Positions 1 through 11,499 are shown, numbered from the stretch's first letter. The stretch: 64,000 nucleotides of DNA from Bordetella parapertussis (GCA_945895265.1 CAMDEF010000004.1:62001-126000), one strand, 5' to 3'. The notes: generated from the letters alone by a model not told the origin. Numbers and translations: made by a program.

Positions 1-275
1 TTACTGAAGGTGCACTGCTCGGGGTGTCGGCGCATAACCTTGCAGAGCTCGCTCAAGCACGGGCACTGAATGCTGATTTTGCTGTGCTAGGCCCCGTTTT
101 ACCGACACCGTCTCATCCTGGCGTACCCGGCATGGGGTGGGCAGGGTTTGCCGAACTCAATGCGCAAGCGGGGCTGCCGGTCTATGCGCTGGGCGGCCAG
201 TCTGCCTCAACACTCGCCCTAGTCCGCTCGGTTGGTGGGCACGGTTTTGCTGGGATTCGCGCTTGGATTGCCTGA
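1..275 (+). CDS. C-terminal ThiE-like domain, 5' end outside the window
   Basis: The reading frame is open to the left edge and ends at a TGA at 273-275. The visible ~90 residues match the C-terminal half of a thiamine-phosphate-synthase-like TIM barrel: a 'FAVLGPVLPTPSHPG' segment followed by 'PVYALGGQS', the order of the phosphate-binding loops in ThiE/TenI. In Burkholderiales such a domain is commonly fused behind a Nudix (MutT) domain that sanitises oxidised nucleotides, so this may be a mutT-thiE fusion, but the Nudix part would lie outside the window. A GTG at 24 is only an internal codon, because coding clearly continues upstream. The last 57 bases overlap the 3' end of the convergent efflux gene. 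Confidence 0.7.
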   Translation, partial: TEGALLGVSAHNLAELAQARALNADFAVLGPVLPTPSHPGVPGMGWAGFAELNAQAGLPVYALGGQSASTLALVRSVGGHGFAGIRAWIA

Positions 276-1742
276 GTCGTCTACCCGTCTGAGTTCTTCT
301 GCTGACCAACCGCCACCAAGCGCCGCAATGAGACGCAGGCTAGCTGCAAAGCGATTTCCAACCAGAGTGATGTAAGTGCGCTCATTGTTCAAAGCGGTCG
401 CTTCAAGCACCGCAACGCTCAAATAATCAATTAACCCCTGATCGTACTGATTTCGCGCGAGTTTGAGAGATAACCGAGCCGACTCTACGGCCAAGCGCTG
501 CACCCCGTCTTCTTGCTCGAAGACCCGCATCTGAATCATGGCATTTTCAACTTCTTGCAAGGCGTTCAAGACAGTTTGTCGGTAGACGGCCGTCTGCACA
601 TCGAATTGCGCCCGAGCCTGAGCGATCTGCGCTTGCCTCGCACCACCGTCAAAAATTAAAGCCGCTAGTTGCGGGCCCAGCGACCAGAACTGAGCTGGCG
701 CAATAAACCATTGAGTGAAGTCGTTGCTGCGATAACCTGTGTTGGCGTTTAACGTCAGACTTGGAAACCATGCTGCAGTGGCAACCCCGATCAAAGCGTT
801 GGCCGAGGCGGCACGCCGCTCGGCTGCCGAAATATCGGGGCGCCGTTCAAGCAATTCAGAAGGCAAACCAACCGGCACCTTAGGCGGCACCAGCGACAGC
901 GGTTGCGCCACAATCGAAAATGTTGAGGGCGCACGCCCCAGTAACACTGCCACGGCATTTTCAGCGATTGCCCGCTGCTGCTCAAGGTCAATTAACTGTG
1001 CACGCGTACTCTCAAGTTGAGTGCGCGCAACCGCCACATCGGCCTGACCTGAAATGCCCGCGCGATAACGATTTTGAGTCAGCTTCAAAGCGCGCTCGTA
1101 AGACGCGACCGTTGCCTGTAGCAAGCGCTTTTGCTCGTCTAATACTCGCACCTGAAGGTAACTCAGCCCCATCGCGGTTTGCGCGGTCAACCGCGCGCCC
1201 GTGACCTCTGCCGCGAGCGCTAGCTCTGTTGCATCGGTCGATTCAATATTACGACGCACGCTTCCCCAGATATCAATTTGCCAACTCGCCAAGGCATTGG
1301 CACTAAAGGTGCTAATCGAAGTGCTATTCACCACGCCGCCGGGGCCCGTCGCAGACCCCCCAGCGCGGGCGGCGCCACCGGTGGCTGACACGGTGGGTAA
1401 CAACGGTGCGCGCGAACCCTGCGTCAAGGCCACCGCCTGCCTGAACCGCGCCTCAGCCTGGGCGATGTTCTGATTGGCGATATTGAGTTCTTGCATCAAC
1501 TGATTGAGCGTGACGTCGTTATACATTACCCACCAGGTACCGCTGGGTACCTCGGCAAGCTGTGGCTGAGCCGGCTTCCAGCCAGGCGTTTCTTTAAATT
1601 GCACCCCAACGTCAATCTTGGGTCGTACGTAATCTGGGCCCACCATGCACGATGTGAGAAGGCTCAGCGCGCCCAGCGTTAACGCGGCACGCATGCCGCG
1701 CACCACGTACTTAAACCCGACACTAGCAAAGCAGTCAATCAT
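219..1742 (-). CDS. RND efflux outer-membrane lipoprotein, NodT/OprM family
   Basis: This is the outer-membrane channel of the tripartite pump encoded just upstream. A hydrophobic N-terminus runs into a lipobox LTSC, with the lipidated Cys at residue 32 of the longest frame, then 'MVGPDYVRP', the classic start of mature NodT-family proteins. The rest has the two OEP repeats, including 'LLERRPDISAAERR' and the coiled alpha-barrel helices. Length of about 500 residues is normal. The start is uncertain: ATG at 1742 lies 2 bases after the mdtC stop, but Met17 (1694) would give a more typical short signal peptide. It is the last gene of a four-gene operon, and its tail overlaps the convergent ThiE-domain gene. 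Confidence 0.9.
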   Translation of the reverse strand: MIDCFASVGFKYVVRGMRAALTLGALSLLTSCMVGPDYVRPKIDVGVQFKETPGWKPAQPQLAEVPSGTWWVMYNDVTLNQLMQELNIANQNIAQAEARFRQAVALTQGSRAPLLPTVSATGGAARAGGSATGPGGVVNSTSISTFSANALASWQIDIWGSVRRNIESTDATELALAAEVTGARLTAQTAMGLSYLQVRVLDEQKRLLQATVASYERALKLTQNRYRAGISGQADVAVARTQLESTRAQLIDLEQQRAIAENAVAVLLGRAPSTFSIVAQPLSLVPPKVPVGLPSELLERRPDISAAERRAASANALIGVATAAWFPSLTLNANTGYRSNDFTQWFIAPAQFWSLGPQLAALIFDGGARQAQIAQARAQFDVQTAVYRQTVLNALQEVENAMIQMRVFEQEDGVQRLAVESARLSLKLARNQYDQGLIDYLSVAVLEATALNNERTYITLVGNRFAASLRLIAALGGGWSAEELRRVDDSGNPSANPSKTVPTNRAD

Positions 1743-1744
1743 GT

Positions 1745-4700
1745 TTAAGCGCCATTAGGCAACACTACAGGTTTTGAACCGCGCCATGGCTTGGTCAACA
1801 ACCATAGCCGAAAGCGATCAAGATATAAGTAAACCACAGGCGTGGTGTAAAGCGTCAGCAACTGACTCACCAACAGCCCCCCTAAAATCGTGATCCCGAG
1901 GGGTTGGCGCATTTCAACCCCAGCGCCCGAGGCAAATACCAAGGGTATCGCCCCAAAAATTGCCGCGCACGTGGTCATCAGAATGGGTCTAAAGCGCGTC
2001 ATACAGGCTTGATGAATCGCCTCTCTGGGCGACAAGCCTAGTTTACGCTGCGCATCAAGAGCAAAGTCCACCATCATGATCGCGTTCTTTTTCACAATCC
2101 CGATCAGCAAAAAAACACCAATCAAAGCAATCAAGGTGAACTCGGTTTTCATCAATAACAGCGCTAACAACGCCCCAATCCCTGCCGAGGGCAGCGTCGA
2201 CAAAATGGTCAACGGATGGATCGTGCTCTCGTAGAGAATCCCCAACACGATGTACATGGTGACCAACGCCCCAAGAATCAGCCAGGGTTGATTCGCCAGC
2301 GCACTCTGCAAGGCTTTTGCTGTGCCTTGGAAACCAGCTTGAATTTTTTCGCTCGGCAGATTAATGCTCGCAATCGCCTGATCAATCGCGGCATTGGCTT
2401 GCCCAAGCGAGACCCCAGGCGCCACATCAAACGAAATCGTATCGGCCGCCGACAGGCCCTGATGTCGGACACTCAGCGGGGCGTTATTCACCTCAAATTT
2501 TGCCACTGCCATCAGCGGGACACGTTGGCCTGTTTGACTCAACACATACACATCACGCAAGGACTCAGGGTCTTGAGCGTGACGCGGACTAACCCCCATC
2601 ACAACCCGGTACTGATTGCGCTCACCGTACATCACCGAAATTTGCCTTTGACTGAAAGAATTGTTCAACACAGCAGAAATAGTCGCCATCGGCACGCCCA
2701 GCCGCTGCGCAGCATCACGATCAATCTGTAACGAGACTTGTCGACCGCGGTCTTCGACATCGGTATCCACATCGATCAACTCGGGCAAGCCTGCAAGCGC
2801 TCGTTGCACCTTTGGCATCCATTCTTTCAAGTCCTCAAGCTCGTTAGCCATGAGCGTATATTGAAACGCTGAACTGCTTTGTCGGCCGCCTATTCTGATG
2901 TCCTGTTGTGCCATCAAAAATAAACGCGCGCCCGGAATCCCCGCGAGCTGAGGCCGCAGCCGCGTGATCACATCTCTGACTGAAATTTTTCGCTCAGCGA
3001 AAGGCTTAAGCTGTACGGCCAAAAAACTAGTATTGCTGCCGCCTCGCCCGTTGGCGTACGCGGTCACAGTGCTAATTGCTGGGTCGCGCAAGAGCACCTG
3101 TCTAAAGCGATCCAACTTAGGCTTCATTGAGTCAAACGAGGTGCCGTCATCGGTTGAAAAAAAACCCAGCATCATTCCGGTATCTTGCTGTGGGAAAAAA
3201 CCTTTTGGTACGACGCCATACAGATAAAAGTTTAGGCCAACTGTAACCGCTAACAGCAACATCATCAAACGACCGTGGCGCAAAGCCCAGTTTAATGACC
3301 GCCCATAACCATTCACTGTTGCGTCAACAACCGCCTGAATACAGCGCGAAAAAATATTGGGCCGACCGTTTGCGGCGCGATCTTTGAAGGGGCGTTTGAG
3401 CAAATGTGCGGCCATCATCGGCGTCAACGTCAGCGACACCAACAATGAAATCAAGATTGCAGCCGACAGGGTCACCGCAAATTCACGAAACAAACGGCCA
3501 GGCAACCCGCCCATCAGCAAGATCGGAATAAATACCGCAATGAGCGAGATGCTCATCGACAACACAGTAAAGCCAACTTCACGGGTGCCGCGTAACGCTG
3601 CCCGTTGGATCGACTCACCACGTTCGACGTGACGCATAATATTTTCAACCACAACGATCGCGTCATCCACCACAAACCCAGTGGCCACAATCAACGCCAT
3701 GAGCGACATCGTATTCAAAGAGTAGCCACACAAATACATCACGCCAAATGTGCCGATCAAAGACACAGGCACTGCAATCGTCGGGATAAACGCAGCACGC
3801 AAATTACGCAAGAACACGAGCACCACCATCATCACTAAGCCAATGGCAATTAATAGTGTCTTTTCGGCCTCGTGCACAGAAGCCCGAATACTGGGAGTAC
3901 GATCTTGTGCCACCGACACCGTCACATCTGCGGGCAACATCGCACGCAACACCGGCAAATCTGCCCGAATCTGATCCACCGTCTTGATGATGTTAGCTTT
4001 AGCCTGACTTCGCACTGGTACCAAAATGGCTTGTTTGTTATTGAAATAGCCAACGTTGAACGTATCCTCAACCGAGTCTTCGACGCGAGCCACCTCTGAC
4101 AAGCGCACCGGTGCACCATTGCGCCAAGCGACGATGAGTGGTCGGTAATCTGCCGCTTTCCAGAGTTGATCGTTGGCCATAATCTGCCAGCGATACCTGT
4201 CGTTTTCAAGCGCACCTTTGGGTCGGGTAGAGTTTGCCGCAGCGATGGCGATTCGAACAGCTTCAAGCGACACACCAGCCTGTGCCAACGCGTCAGGGTC
4301 GAGATCGATACGCACTGCCGGCAAGGAGCTTCCGCCAATCTGCACCTCGCCCACACCTTCGACTTGAGACAGCTTTTGTTGCACGATCGTCGAGGCAATG
4401 TCATACAACTGCCCCTGCGACAAGGTTTCGGAGGTCAAGGCAAGCGTAATAATCGGTGCAGAAGACGGGTTGGCTTTGTTGTAAGACGGGTTGCTACGCA
4501 AGCCGCTAGGCATCATCGCTCGGGCCGCATTAATTGCGCCCTGCACATCCGTGGCCGCACTATTAATATCGCGACTCAAATCAAACTGTAACGTGATGCG
4601 AGTCTGGCCGGTGGTGCTGCGCGACGTCATTTCAGACACGCCCGCAATCGTACCGAGCGAGCGCTCAAGCGGCGTCGCCACCGTCGCTGCCATCACTTCG

Positions 4701-4867
4701 GGGCTTGCACCGGGCATTTGCGCTCGTACGCCAATCACCGGAAACTCAACTTGCGGTAACGGTGCAATCGGCAGCAGACTATGCGCGAGCCAACCTGCCA
4801 GTACCACACCCAGCCAGATTAATATCGTGGCAACTGGGCGGACGATAAAGGGGCCAGAAAGGCTCAT
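1745..4867 (-). CDS. mdtC: RND multidrug efflux pump subunit, MdtC-like
   Basis: This inner-membrane proton/drug antiporter of the HAE-1 RND family has 1040 residues, the normal size. TM1 starts at about residue 12. TM4 carries the proton-relay pair in '[15 protein letters not shown]', and TM10 carries the matching Lys in '[14 protein letters not shown]'. Two large periplasmic porter/docking regions lie between TM1-2 and TM7-8. The start ATG overlaps the mdtB stop by four bases (4864-4867), so the two pump subunits are translationally coupled, as in MdtABC, where MdtB and MdtC form a heteromultimer. The family assignment is strong. The substrate is unknown; MdtABC relatives export bile salts, novobiocin and similar compounds. 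Confidence 0.93.
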   Translation of the reverse strand: MSLSGPFIVRPVATILIWLGVVLAGWLAHSLLPIAPLPQVEFPVIGVRAQMPGASPEVMAATVATPLERSLGTIAGVSEMTSRSTTGQTRITLQFDLSRDINSAATDVQGAINAARAMMPSGLRSNPSYNKANPSSAPIITLALTSETLSQGQLYDIASTIVQQKLSQVEGVGEVQIGGSSLPAVRIDLDPDALAQAGVSLEAVRIAIAAANSTRPKGALENDRYRWQIMANDQLWKAADYRPLIVAWRNGAPVRLSEVARVEDSVEDTFNVGYFNNKQAILVPVRSQAKANIIKTVDQIRADLPVLRAMLPADVTVSVAQDRTPSIRASVHEAEKTLLIAIGLVMMVVLVFLRNLRAAFIPTIAVPVSLIGTFGVMYLCGYSLNTMSLMALIVATGFVVDDAIVVVENIMRHVERGESIQRAALRGTREVGFTVLSMSISLIAVFIPILLMGGLPGRLFREFAVTLSAAILISLLVSLTLTPMMAAHLLKRPFKDRAANGRPNIFSRCIQAVVDATVNGYGRSLNWALRHGRLMMLLLAVTVGLNFYLYGVVPKGFFPQQDTGMMLGFFSTDDGTSFDSMKPKLDRFRQVLLRDPAISTVTAYANGRGGSNTSFLAVQLKPFAERKISVRDVITRLRPQLAGIPGARLFLMAQQDIRIGGRQSSSAFQYTLMANELEDLKEWMPKVQRALAGLPELIDVDTDVEDRGRQVSLQIDRDAAQRLGVPMATISAVLNNSFSQRQISVMYGERNQYRVVMGVSPRHAQDPESLRDVYVLSQTGQRVPLMAVAKFEVNNAPLSVRHQGLSAADTISFDVAPGVSLGQANAAIDQAIASINLPSEKIQAGFQGTAKALQSALANQPWLILGALVTMYIVLGILYESTIHPLTILSTLPSAGIGALLALLLMKTEFTLIALIGVFLLIGIVKKNAIMMVDFALDAQRKLGLSPREAIHQACMTRFRPILMTTCAAIFGAIPLVFASGAGVEMRQPLGITILGGLLVSQLLTLYTTPVVYLYLDRFRLWLLTKPWRGSKPVVLPNGA

Positions 4868-7800
4868 GACACAGGATCGCTTGTGCTTGTCGTGGTGCGA
4901 CGGCCCACAAACATTCGATCAAAGAATAAATAAATCACTGGTGTCGTAAATAAGGTCAACACTTGACTCACTAGCAGGCCGCCTACCATGACCAAGCCAA
5001 GCGGCTGCCGAAGTTCGGCGCCTGTCCCAGTTGAGAGCATCAAGGGCACGGCACCAAATAACGCCGCGAGCGTTGTCATCAAAATAGGACGAAACCGCAA
5101 GAGCGCCGCCTGTTGAATCGCCTCGCGAGCTGGCATCTTGTGCTTGCGTTCAGCTTCAAGTGCAAAATCGATCATCATGATTGCATTTTTTTTCACAATC
5201 CCAATCAATAGAATGATGCCGATAATTCCAATCATATCTAGATCGCGCCCTGTGAGCGTCAACGCCAACAAAGCACCAATCGCTGCCGACGGCAAGGTCG
5301 ACAGAATCGTAACCGGATGAATAAAGCTTTCGTACAACACACCGAGCACGATGTACATCGTGATCACAGCCGCCAGAATCAAAAATAGCGTACTTGAGAG
5401 CGAGGCTTCAAACGCGCGCGCCGCCCCCTGAAACCTGGCCTGAATTCCCAAAGGCATCCCAATCGCCTGCTGAGACTGAGCGACCGCGGCCACTGCGTCA
5501 GACAACGAGGCGCCGGGTGCCAAGTTAAAAGAGATTGTCACCGACGGAAACTGATCGAGCCGATTTAACACCAACGCAGAACGCCCTTCGGTCACGGTAA
5601 CTAAACTAGTCAAGGCGATAGGTTTGCCGTCGGCTGTTTTGACAAAAATTGATCCGAACGCTGAGGGATCACGGCGAAACTGCGGTGCCGTTTCGAGCAC
5701 GACACGATACTGGTTTGATTGGGTAAAAATCGTCGAAATTTGGCGCTGTCCAAACGCATCGTACAGCGCGTCATCGATCGCCGCCGTCGAAACGCCCACA
5801 CGGGCTGCCGCGTCGCGATCAATCTGAATAAAGGTATTGAGCCCCTCGTTCTGCATATCATCAATGACATCGACTAGTGACTCACGCTGACGCAGGTTCT
5901 CGACGAGTAAGGGTACCCACTGCGCAAGCAACGCTGGGTCTGCGCTTTCAAGCGTCAGCTGATATTGGGTGCGGCTGACTCGATCTTCGACGGTTAAATC
6001 CTGTATCGGCTGCAGATAAAACTGCAAGCCATTGACGACGCTCAAACGGTTTTGTAAGCGTTGGATGATCACAGAGGCCTGATCATTTCTCAAGTGATGT
6101 GCACGCAAAGCCACCTGCAACCGACCTGTGTTCACCGTTTCATTCACAGAATCCACACCGACAAACGACGCCACTGTGGCGACATCAGGATCTTCTAGGA
6201 TGACTTTGACGGCCTCTTGCTGACGCTGCGCCATTGTTGTAAAGGCAAGATTTTGTGGCGCTTGCGTCACGATTTGGATGAGCCCCGTATCCTGCGCCGG
6301 GAAAAAACCTTTTGGAATAGCCAGATACAGTAGCGCCGTCAATAAAAACGTGCCAAGTGCGACGAATAGGGTGAGCGTCTGGTGATTTAGCACGATCTGC
6401 AACAAGCGACCATAACCTGCAATCAATTGGTCAATTTTCTGACTGAGGTAACGCGCTATGGGGCCGCCACTTTGATGGTCTCCTACGCGTAACAGGCGCG
6501 CGCACATCATCGGCGTGAGGGTCAACGAGATCAGTAATGACAGCAAAATCGCTACCGCAAGCGTGACAGCAAACTCTCTGAAGAGTCGACCCACCACCTC
6601 GGTCATGAAGAGCAAAGGTATTAGCACTGCAATCAGGGATACCGTCAAGGACACAAGCGTAAAACCAATTTGCGAGGCACCTTTTAGCGCAGCTTGCATA
6701 GGCGTTTCACCGCGTTCGAGGTAGCGGGCGATATTTTCGATCATCACAATCGCATCATCAACCACAAAACCAGTTGCAATCGTCAAGGCCATTAAGGTCA
6801 GGTTATTAATGCTAAAACCAATCAGGTACATGACACCGAACGTACCGACTAACGACAGCGGCACCACGATGCTGGGGATTAAGGTGGCCGTCAAGGTACG
6901 CAAAAATACAAAGGTCACCAAAACCACCAAGCCAATCGCCAGCAAAAGCTCAGTCTGCACGTCACGTACTGATTCGCGAATCGTCTGGGTTCGATCCGAC
7001 ATGACCTTGACATCAAGGTTCGCCGGCAAAGCCACGCGTAATTGCGGCAAGAGTTTTTGTATGCGATCAACCACCTCAATCACATTTGCGCCAGGCTGAC
7101 GCTGTACGTTGAGTAAGATTGCAGGCTCGGTATCGGCCCAGGCCGCAAGACGCGCATCCTCAGCCTCGTACACGGCAGTGGCAACATCTGAGAGTCGCAA
7201 TGGTGCACCATTTTTATACGACACCACCAAGTTCATATATTCAAGTGGTGTTTTGAGTTGATCATTGGCGTTGATCGTGGTTGAGCGCACCGTGCCGTCA
7301 AGCGTACCTTTAGGCTGATTCACGTTGGCGCCGACAACAGCCGTTCGCACATCAGCAAGCGTCAAACCGTAGGCGGCCAGCGCCTGAGGATTTGCCTGAA
7401 TGCGCATCGAAGGCCTCTGCCCACCCGCCACCGTCACCAAACCCACGCCCGCCACCTGAGAGATCTTCTGCGCCATGCGGGTATCAACTAAATCCCGTAT
7501 TTGAGGTAAAGGCACCGTGGGAGACGTCACCGCCAGCGTCAAGACTGCGGCATCGGCGGGGTTGACCTTGTTGTATACAGGGGGTGCCGGCAAATCACGC
7601 GGTAACAAACTGCTTGCGGCGTTGATCGCAGCTTGTACCTGCTGTTCAGCCACATCAAGCGGCAATGACAAAGCAAACTGCAGCGTAATGACTGAGGTGC
7701 CAGCGGCACTACTAGACGACATCTGCCGCAAGCCGGGCATCTGTCCAAACTGCCGCTCAAGCGGCGAGGTCACGAGCGCCGCCATCACATCGGGGCTAGC

Positions 7801-7959
7801 ACCTGGATAGTAAGTGGTCGACTGGATAGTGGGATAGTCGACTTCGGGAAGTGACGAGACTGGCAACCAACGATAGGCAATCAGCCCAGACAGAAACAAC
7901 GCCACCATCGCCAGTGTTGTGGCAACGGGCCGAAGGATAAACGGCCGAGACAGGTTCAC
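4864..7959 (-). CDS. mdtB: RND multidrug efflux pump subunit, MdtB-like
   Basis: This second RND pump subunit has 1031 residues. It begins '[20 protein letters not shown]', typical of MdtB, and has the TM4 Asp pair in '[15 protein letters not shown]' and the TM10 Lys in '[14 protein letters not shown]'. Its ATG overlaps the end of the adaptor gene (7956-7959) and its stop overlaps the mdtC start, so three genes in a row are coupled by four-base overlaps. Two different pump genes side by side indicate a heteromeric MdtB/MdtC pump rather than an AcrB-type homotrimer. Both copies keep their proton-relay residues, so neither looks degenerate. Confidence 0.93.
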   Translation of the reverse strand: MNLSRPFILRPVATTLAMVALFLSGLIAYRWLPVSSLPEVDYPTIQSTTYYPGASPDVMAALVTSPLERQFGQMPGLRQMSSSSAAGTSVITLQFALSLPLDVAEQQVQAAINAASSLLPRDLPAPPVYNKVNPADAAVLTLAVTSPTVPLPQIRDLVDTRMAQKISQVAGVGLVTVAGGQRPSMRIQANPQALAAYGLTLADVRTAVVGANVNQPKGTLDGTVRSTTINANDQLKTPLEYMNLVVSYKNGAPLRLSDVATAVYEAEDARLAAWADTEPAILLNVQRQPGANVIEVVDRIQKLLPQLRVALPANLDVKVMSDRTQTIRESVRDVQTELLLAIGLVVLVTFVFLRTLTATLIPSIVVPLSLVGTFGVMYLIGFSINNLTLMALTIATGFVVDDAIVMIENIARYLERGETPMQAALKGASQIGFTLVSLTVSLIAVLIPLLFMTEVVGRLFREFAVTLAVAILLSLLISLTLTPMMCARLLRVGDHQSGGPIARYLSQKIDQLIAGYGRLLQIVLNHQTLTLFVALGTFLLTALLYLAIPKGFFPAQDTGLIQIVTQAPQNLAFTTMAQRQQEAVKVILEDPDVATVASFVGVDSVNETVNTGRLQVALRAHHLRNDQASVIIQRLQNRLSVVNGLQFYLQPIQDLTVEDRVSRTQYQLTLESADPALLAQWVPLLVENLRQRESLVDVIDDMQNEGLNTFIQIDRDAAARVGVSTAAIDDALYDAFGQRQISTIFTQSNQYRVVLETAPQFRRDPSAFGSIFVKTADGKPIALTSLVTVTEGRSALVLNRLDQFPSVTISFNLAPGASLSDAVAAVAQSQQAIGMPLGIQARFQGAARAFEASLSSTLFLILAAVITMYIVLGVLYESFIHPVTILSTLPSAAIGALLALTLTGRDLDMIGIIGIILLIGIVKKNAIMMIDFALEAERKHKMPAREAIQQAALLRFRPILMTTLAALFGAVPLMLSTGTGAELRQPLGLVMVGGLLVSQVLTLFTTPVIYLFFDRMFVGRRTTTSTSDPVS

Positions 7960-9221
7960 GGCCGAGGCGGTGCCGCGGGGGTGCCAGGCTGGCCAGCAGG
8001 TTGAGCCGGTGGAGCGCCTGCAGGCGCACGCCCGCCCGCGCCAGGCGCACGGCTACCCGCAGCCTCAGAGCCACTAATGACGCGTGCCTTTGCGCCTGCG
8101 CGCAAACGGTCTGTGCCCTCAAGCACGACCCGCTCACCGACCTGAACACCCTCGAGGATCGCCACCCGATCGCCACTGCGTGCACCTGTTTTGACGGATC
8201 TTACCGCGACGGTATCGTCTGGCAAAATCACATACACAAAAGCACCTTGATTGCCCTGCTGCAGCGCCCCCGACGGGATGGTTAACGCGTCTTTCACAGT
8301 GTTGACCTTCATGCGCACATTCACAAACTGATTTGGAAACAACGCATCCGCTTCGTTACTAAAACGCGCCTTAAGCTTGACTGTGCCGGTTGTCACATCG
8401 ATTTGGTTATCAATCGTCATTAACTCGCCCTGGGCCAGTTGCACCTGATCTGAGCGATCGTACGCTTGCACTGTCAGAGTTTGCCCCGCAAGCAAGGGCG
8501 CACGCACGGCAGGCAAATCGTTTTCGGCGAGAGTAAACAACACGGTAATCGGTTGTGTCTGCGTGATCACCACCAGACCCAGCGGGTCATTGGCATTGAT
8601 CAGATTACCCGCATCGACACGCCGCAGTCCAAGACGACCCGCAATCGGTGCAGTGATGCGGGTGTAATCAAGCTGCAATCGTGCACTATTTACAGCTGCT
8701 TGGTCGCTTTTGAGTTGTCCCTCAAACTTACTCACTAGCGCCAGTTGAGTATCGAGCATCTGAGGTGCAATCGAATCTTGTTTGCGCAAGGTTTGATAGC
8801 GCTGTAAATCACGTCTGGCGTTTTGGTATTGGGATTCATTTTGTTGTTGCTGCCCGAGCGCCTGCTCGAGGGCTACCTCAAACGAGCGAGGGTCGATTCT
8901 GGCGAGCAACTGATCATCTTTGACCTGCTCGCCTTCTTTGAACAAGACTTCGATTAATTCACCTTGCACGCGGCTGCGCACCGTGACTGTGTTAAAGGCC
9001 GTGACGGTTCCAAGACCACGTAAAAATATATCCAAATCTTGCACGCGAGCAACGTCGATCTTGACTGGAACAGACGGCACAAACCCAGCTGGCGGCCCCT
9101 TCTTTGCAGGGGTCGGCGCGCTAGGCATAAACCACCAAACTGCGAGCGCCACCAACACTACACTGACGATCCATACAAGCGGCGATCGCACGAAAGAGTG
9201 CGTTGACGAACGTTCTACCAT
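7956..9221 (-). CDS. mdtA: RND efflux periplasmic adaptor, MdtA-like
   Basis: This membrane-fusion protein links the RND pump to the outer-membrane channel. It has a single N-terminal TM/signal anchor (about residues 14-30), a biotinyl-lipoyl half-motif around '[20 protein letters not shown]', a Gln-rich alpha-helical hairpin (about 115-185), the second lipoyl half with '[16 protein letters not shown]', then beta-barrel and membrane-proximal domains. The last ~35 residues are a low-complexity Gly/Ala/Pro tail. Length of 421 residues is normal. It is the first gene of the pump operon and lies only 18 bases after zapD, so it may be read through from coaE-zapD or have its own promoter inside zapD. 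Confidence 0.92.
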   Translation of the reverse strand: MVERSSTHSFVRSPLVWIVSVVLVALAVWWFMPSAPTPAKKGPPAGFVPSVPVKIDVARVQDLDIFLRGLGTVTAFNTVTVRSRVQGELIEVLFKEGEQVKDDQLLARIDPRSFEVALEQALGQQQQNESQYQNARRDLQRYQTLRKQDSIAPQMLDTQLALVSKFEGQLKSDQAAVNSARLQLDYTRITAPIAGRLGLRRVDAGNLINANDPLGLVVITQTQPITVLFTLAENDLPAVRAPLLAGQTLTVQAYDRSDQVQLAQGELMTIDNQIDVTTGTVKLKARFSNEADALFPNQFVNVRMKVNTVKDALTIPSGALQQGNQGAFVYVILPDDTVAVRSVKTGARSGDRVAILEGVQVGERVVLEGTDRLRAGAKARVISGSEAAGSRAPGAGGRAPAGAPPAQPAGQPGTPAAPPRP

Positions 9222-9239
9222 TAGCGTTTCCAGGCGACC

Positions 9240-9992
9240 CTACAGGGCGCAAAGGGTCATTTTGAAGGCAACATCCTGTGCCACGGCTTGCGGTCGCTGA
9301 TCACCTTGCTGCGCCGAATAACGAATCCAGACCATATACTTATTGGCACTGATTTCAGGAAACACACCCGCAGTCTCATCGACCCAGACACGCAGAAGCT
9401 GATAGGTTTTACCCGCCAACATTTGCTGGTAAGCCCCCTGGGGTGCCACAGCTTTCACTGCCTCACCCGAGTCGCGCAACAATCGTAAGACGATCGCAAT
9501 GCCAATGTGGACCGGTATCAAACTTGAAATCCAGCGTTGCAAATCAGCCTGACGTTGGGCATCAGGCAAGCTTTGCCAAGCATGAAAAGAAGGCATGTCT
9601 ACCTGAGTGCCCCCGCCAGGCACAACCAAACGCCCACGCAAACTAGTGAGCCATTCATTTTCGCGCAGCGACTGCCCAGTACGGCCACTCGCATTGAGAT
9701 TGGCGGCAGCTTTCTCAATTTCTGCCAACATACTTTTCAGAGTTTTTGTATCGACGCCAGGGTGATCTTTTAACCCAACGAGCACCATACGCTGTCGTTC
9801 AAGGTCTTGTAAAACGCTACCTTTAATGTCGGTGCGCTCGGTGGCATCCATCAGGTCAAACAAGGCAGAGAGTGCAACTTGATGCTGACGGGCATCGCTT
9901 AATCCAGCAAAAAACAACATTCGATCAAACAACGACTCGAGGCGCAGCAGCGCCCGAATACGTTCATTAAAAGGATATTCGAACAAAGTCAC
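9240..9992 (-). CDS. zapD: Cell division protein ZapD (DUF1342)
   Basis: ZapD cross-links FtsZ protofilaments and stabilises the Z ring in the cytoplasm. The protein has 250 residues and starts 'TLFEYPFNERIRALLRLE', the family hallmark, with a helical N-terminal region and a beta-rich C-terminal region. The start is GTG at 9992; an ATG at 10002 is out of frame and stops at once, and no strong Shine-Dalgarno is visible. The gene follows coaE by 35 bases, a widespread proteobacterial pairing. The zinc-ribbon gene yacG, which often follows zapD, is absent; the RND pump operon occupies that place. Confidence 0.93.
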   Translation of the reverse strand: MTLFEYPFNERIRALLRLESLFDRMLFFAGLSDARQHQVALSALFDLMDATERTDIKGSVLQDLERQRMVLVGLKDHPGVDTKTLKSMLAEIEKAAANLNASGRTGQSLRENEWLTSLRGRLVVPGGGTQVDMPSFHAWQSLPDAQRQADLQRWISSLIPVHIGIAIVLRLLRDSGEAVKAVAPQGAYQQMLAGKTYQLLRVWVDETAGVFPEISANKYMVWIRYSAQQGDQRPQAVAQDVAFKMTLCAL

Positions 9993-10027
9993 AATATTTG
10001 CATGTAGTTAGCTGAGTACTCGGCGAG

Positions 10028-10663
10028 TTAGGATGCGCGATTGGACGCAAGTTGTGCAAGGTTACACCAGCCTTGGTGCAACACCAATACTTGTTTTTCT
10101 AGGGCGGCCATCGAAACCGCCTTTGAATTGTCAATCACATCGTCGGCCACCGCCAATCGCTGCTCGCGTGTTGCCTGCGCCGCCAGAATATTATGGATCG
10201 TCGCAAGTTCGATGCCGCTACGAGCCTGCACTCGCTGAATCTGGGTCTCTTGATCGCAATCCACCACGCACAGGCGATCAATTTGCTGACGCCAGCGACC
10301 CGACTCAACCAGCAAAGGCACCACAAATACAAGATATAGTCCCTGCGCAAGCTCAGCCTCTTGACGCACAGTCTGGCCAATCAACGGATGCAAAATCGCC
10401 TCAAGCTCAGCCCGCCGAGCCGGATCATTGAACACTAGCTCTCGCATGCGGGCTCGGTTCAGGGCGCCTGAGGGCTCAATGACATCAGCACCAAAGGCTT
10501 GTCGAATCGGGTCGATGGCTTGTCCGGCTGGGGCCGTCAGGCTGTGGGCGATCAGATCGGTGTCGATCACCGACGCGCCCCACCCGGCAAGCAAGTTGGC
10601 GACCTGGGTCTTGCCCGAACCAATCCCTCCGGTTAGGCCCAATTTAAACTTCGAAGTCTGCAT
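10028..10663 (-). CDS. coaE: Dephospho-CoA kinase
   Basis: CoaE catalyses the last step of coenzyme A synthesis, phosphorylating the 3'-hydroxyl of dephospho-CoA with ATP. A P-loop 'GLTGGIGSGKT' at residues 9-19 is followed by 'GASVIDTDLIAHSLT', which holds the conserved Asp of the family, and a central 'HPLIGQTVRQE' segment of the lid/CoA-binding region. Length of 211 residues is usual. It starts 2 bases after the prepilin-peptidase-like gene and is followed by zapD, so the three form an operon. pilD-coaE-zapD is a common order in beta- and gammaproteobacteria. Confidence 0.95.
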   Translation of the reverse strand: MQTSKFKLGLTGGIGSGKTQVANLLAGWGASVIDTDLIAHSLTAPAGQAIDPIRQAFGADVIEPSGALNRARMRELVFNDPARRAELEAILHPLIGQTVRQEAELAQGLYLVFVVPLLVESGRWRQQIDRLCVVDCDQETQIQRVQARSGIELATIHNILAAQATREQRLAVADDVIDNSKAVSMAALEKQVLVLHQGWCNLAQLASNRAS

Positions 10664-10665
10664 AT

Positions 10666-11406
10666 TTACCTTACGTGCAGGCCTGTCAGGAATCCAAATG
10701 AAAGAGCTGACAAGCTATTTTGCGTACAAAATAGCACGAGGATAGCGCCCATTGCCAAATAAGGTCCAAACGCCACGGCCTCGAACGCCTTTAGACGCCC
10801 GCTCGCACGTCCAAACAACGCGGCCGCGCTGGCTGCCAGCGATGCCGCCAGTAACGCCCAAGGCAGGGCCTCGACACCTAGCCAAGCGCCGTTTGCAGCA
10901 GCGAGTTTTAAATCCCCAAAACCAATGCCATCGCGACCACTGAAGCCCCGAAACGCAGCCCAAATTAACCATAGCATCCCATATCCCGCCGCGGCACCCG
11001 CCACGGCATCGTCTAGCTCAATCCACCCGCCTGACCAGTGAAACAGCAAACCTGCCCAAAGTAGTGGAAGTGTCAGCATGTCAGGTAAAAGTCGGGTCTG
11101 CACATCAATCCGCGCCAATACCTGTAGAGTCGCGCAGTAACTGGCGGCCATCCAGGCCTGCCAACTGACACCCCAGTTCAACACTACAAGTACATCGCAG
11201 ACGCACAGACTGCCTATTAACCGCAAATCTAAGTAATACTTTGTTCCTGACGAGTATGAGCTCACACTTGCAGTCAGCACATCGGTCGCCGCATACTGCG
11301 CTATTAGGCGTCCGGACAACTCGCGCGCAAAAGGCACCAAGATCAACGCACTGAGCCCCCCCAGAGGCAGTCCAACCACCAAAGCGCTCATCAATCTTTC
11401 AAACAT
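10666..11406 (-). CDS. pilD: Prepilin-peptidase-like protein (A24 family), lacking the Cys domain
   Basis: This is a polytopic membrane protein of 246 residues. Both catalytic aspartates of the A24 aspartyl peptidases can be placed: Asp101 in 'ARIDVQTRLLPD' and Asp165 in 'GFGDLKLAAANGAWLG'. PilD cleaves the leader of type IV prepilins and type II pseudopilins. Typical proteobacterial PilD is ~280-290 residues and has an N-terminal loop with two CxxC pairs plus a 'GSFLNV' signature. Here that segment is replaced by about 60 residues without any CxxC. pilB and pilC, which usually precede it, are absent. It may be a minimal peptidase serving pili encoded elsewhere, or a decaying gene. Position before coaE supports descent from pilD. 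Confidence 0.75.
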   Translation of the reverse strand: MFERLMSALVVGLPLGGLSALILVPFARELSGRLIAQYAATDVLTASVSSYSSGTKYYLDLRLIGSLCVCDVLVVLNWGVSWQAWMAASYCATLQVLARIDVQTRLLPDMLTLPLLWAGLLFHWSGGWIELDDAVAGAAAGYGMLWLIWAAFRGFSGRDGIGFGDLKLAAANGAWLGVEALPWALLAASLAASAAALFGRASGRLKAFEAVAFGPYLAMGAILVLFCTQNSLSALSFGFLTGLHVR

Positions 11407-11499
11407 AGCGGTTTGCTACGAAGTTACTGTGCATGGACTGTGCCAAATGCGTAGAATGCATAGAATCCTCGAAGTCTCTTGAATTAGGAAGTCTCGATT

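Noticed and set aside
2216..2731. 171-codon open frame opposite mdtC
   Set aside because: Composition reflects the antisense of the pump gene; no homology signs.
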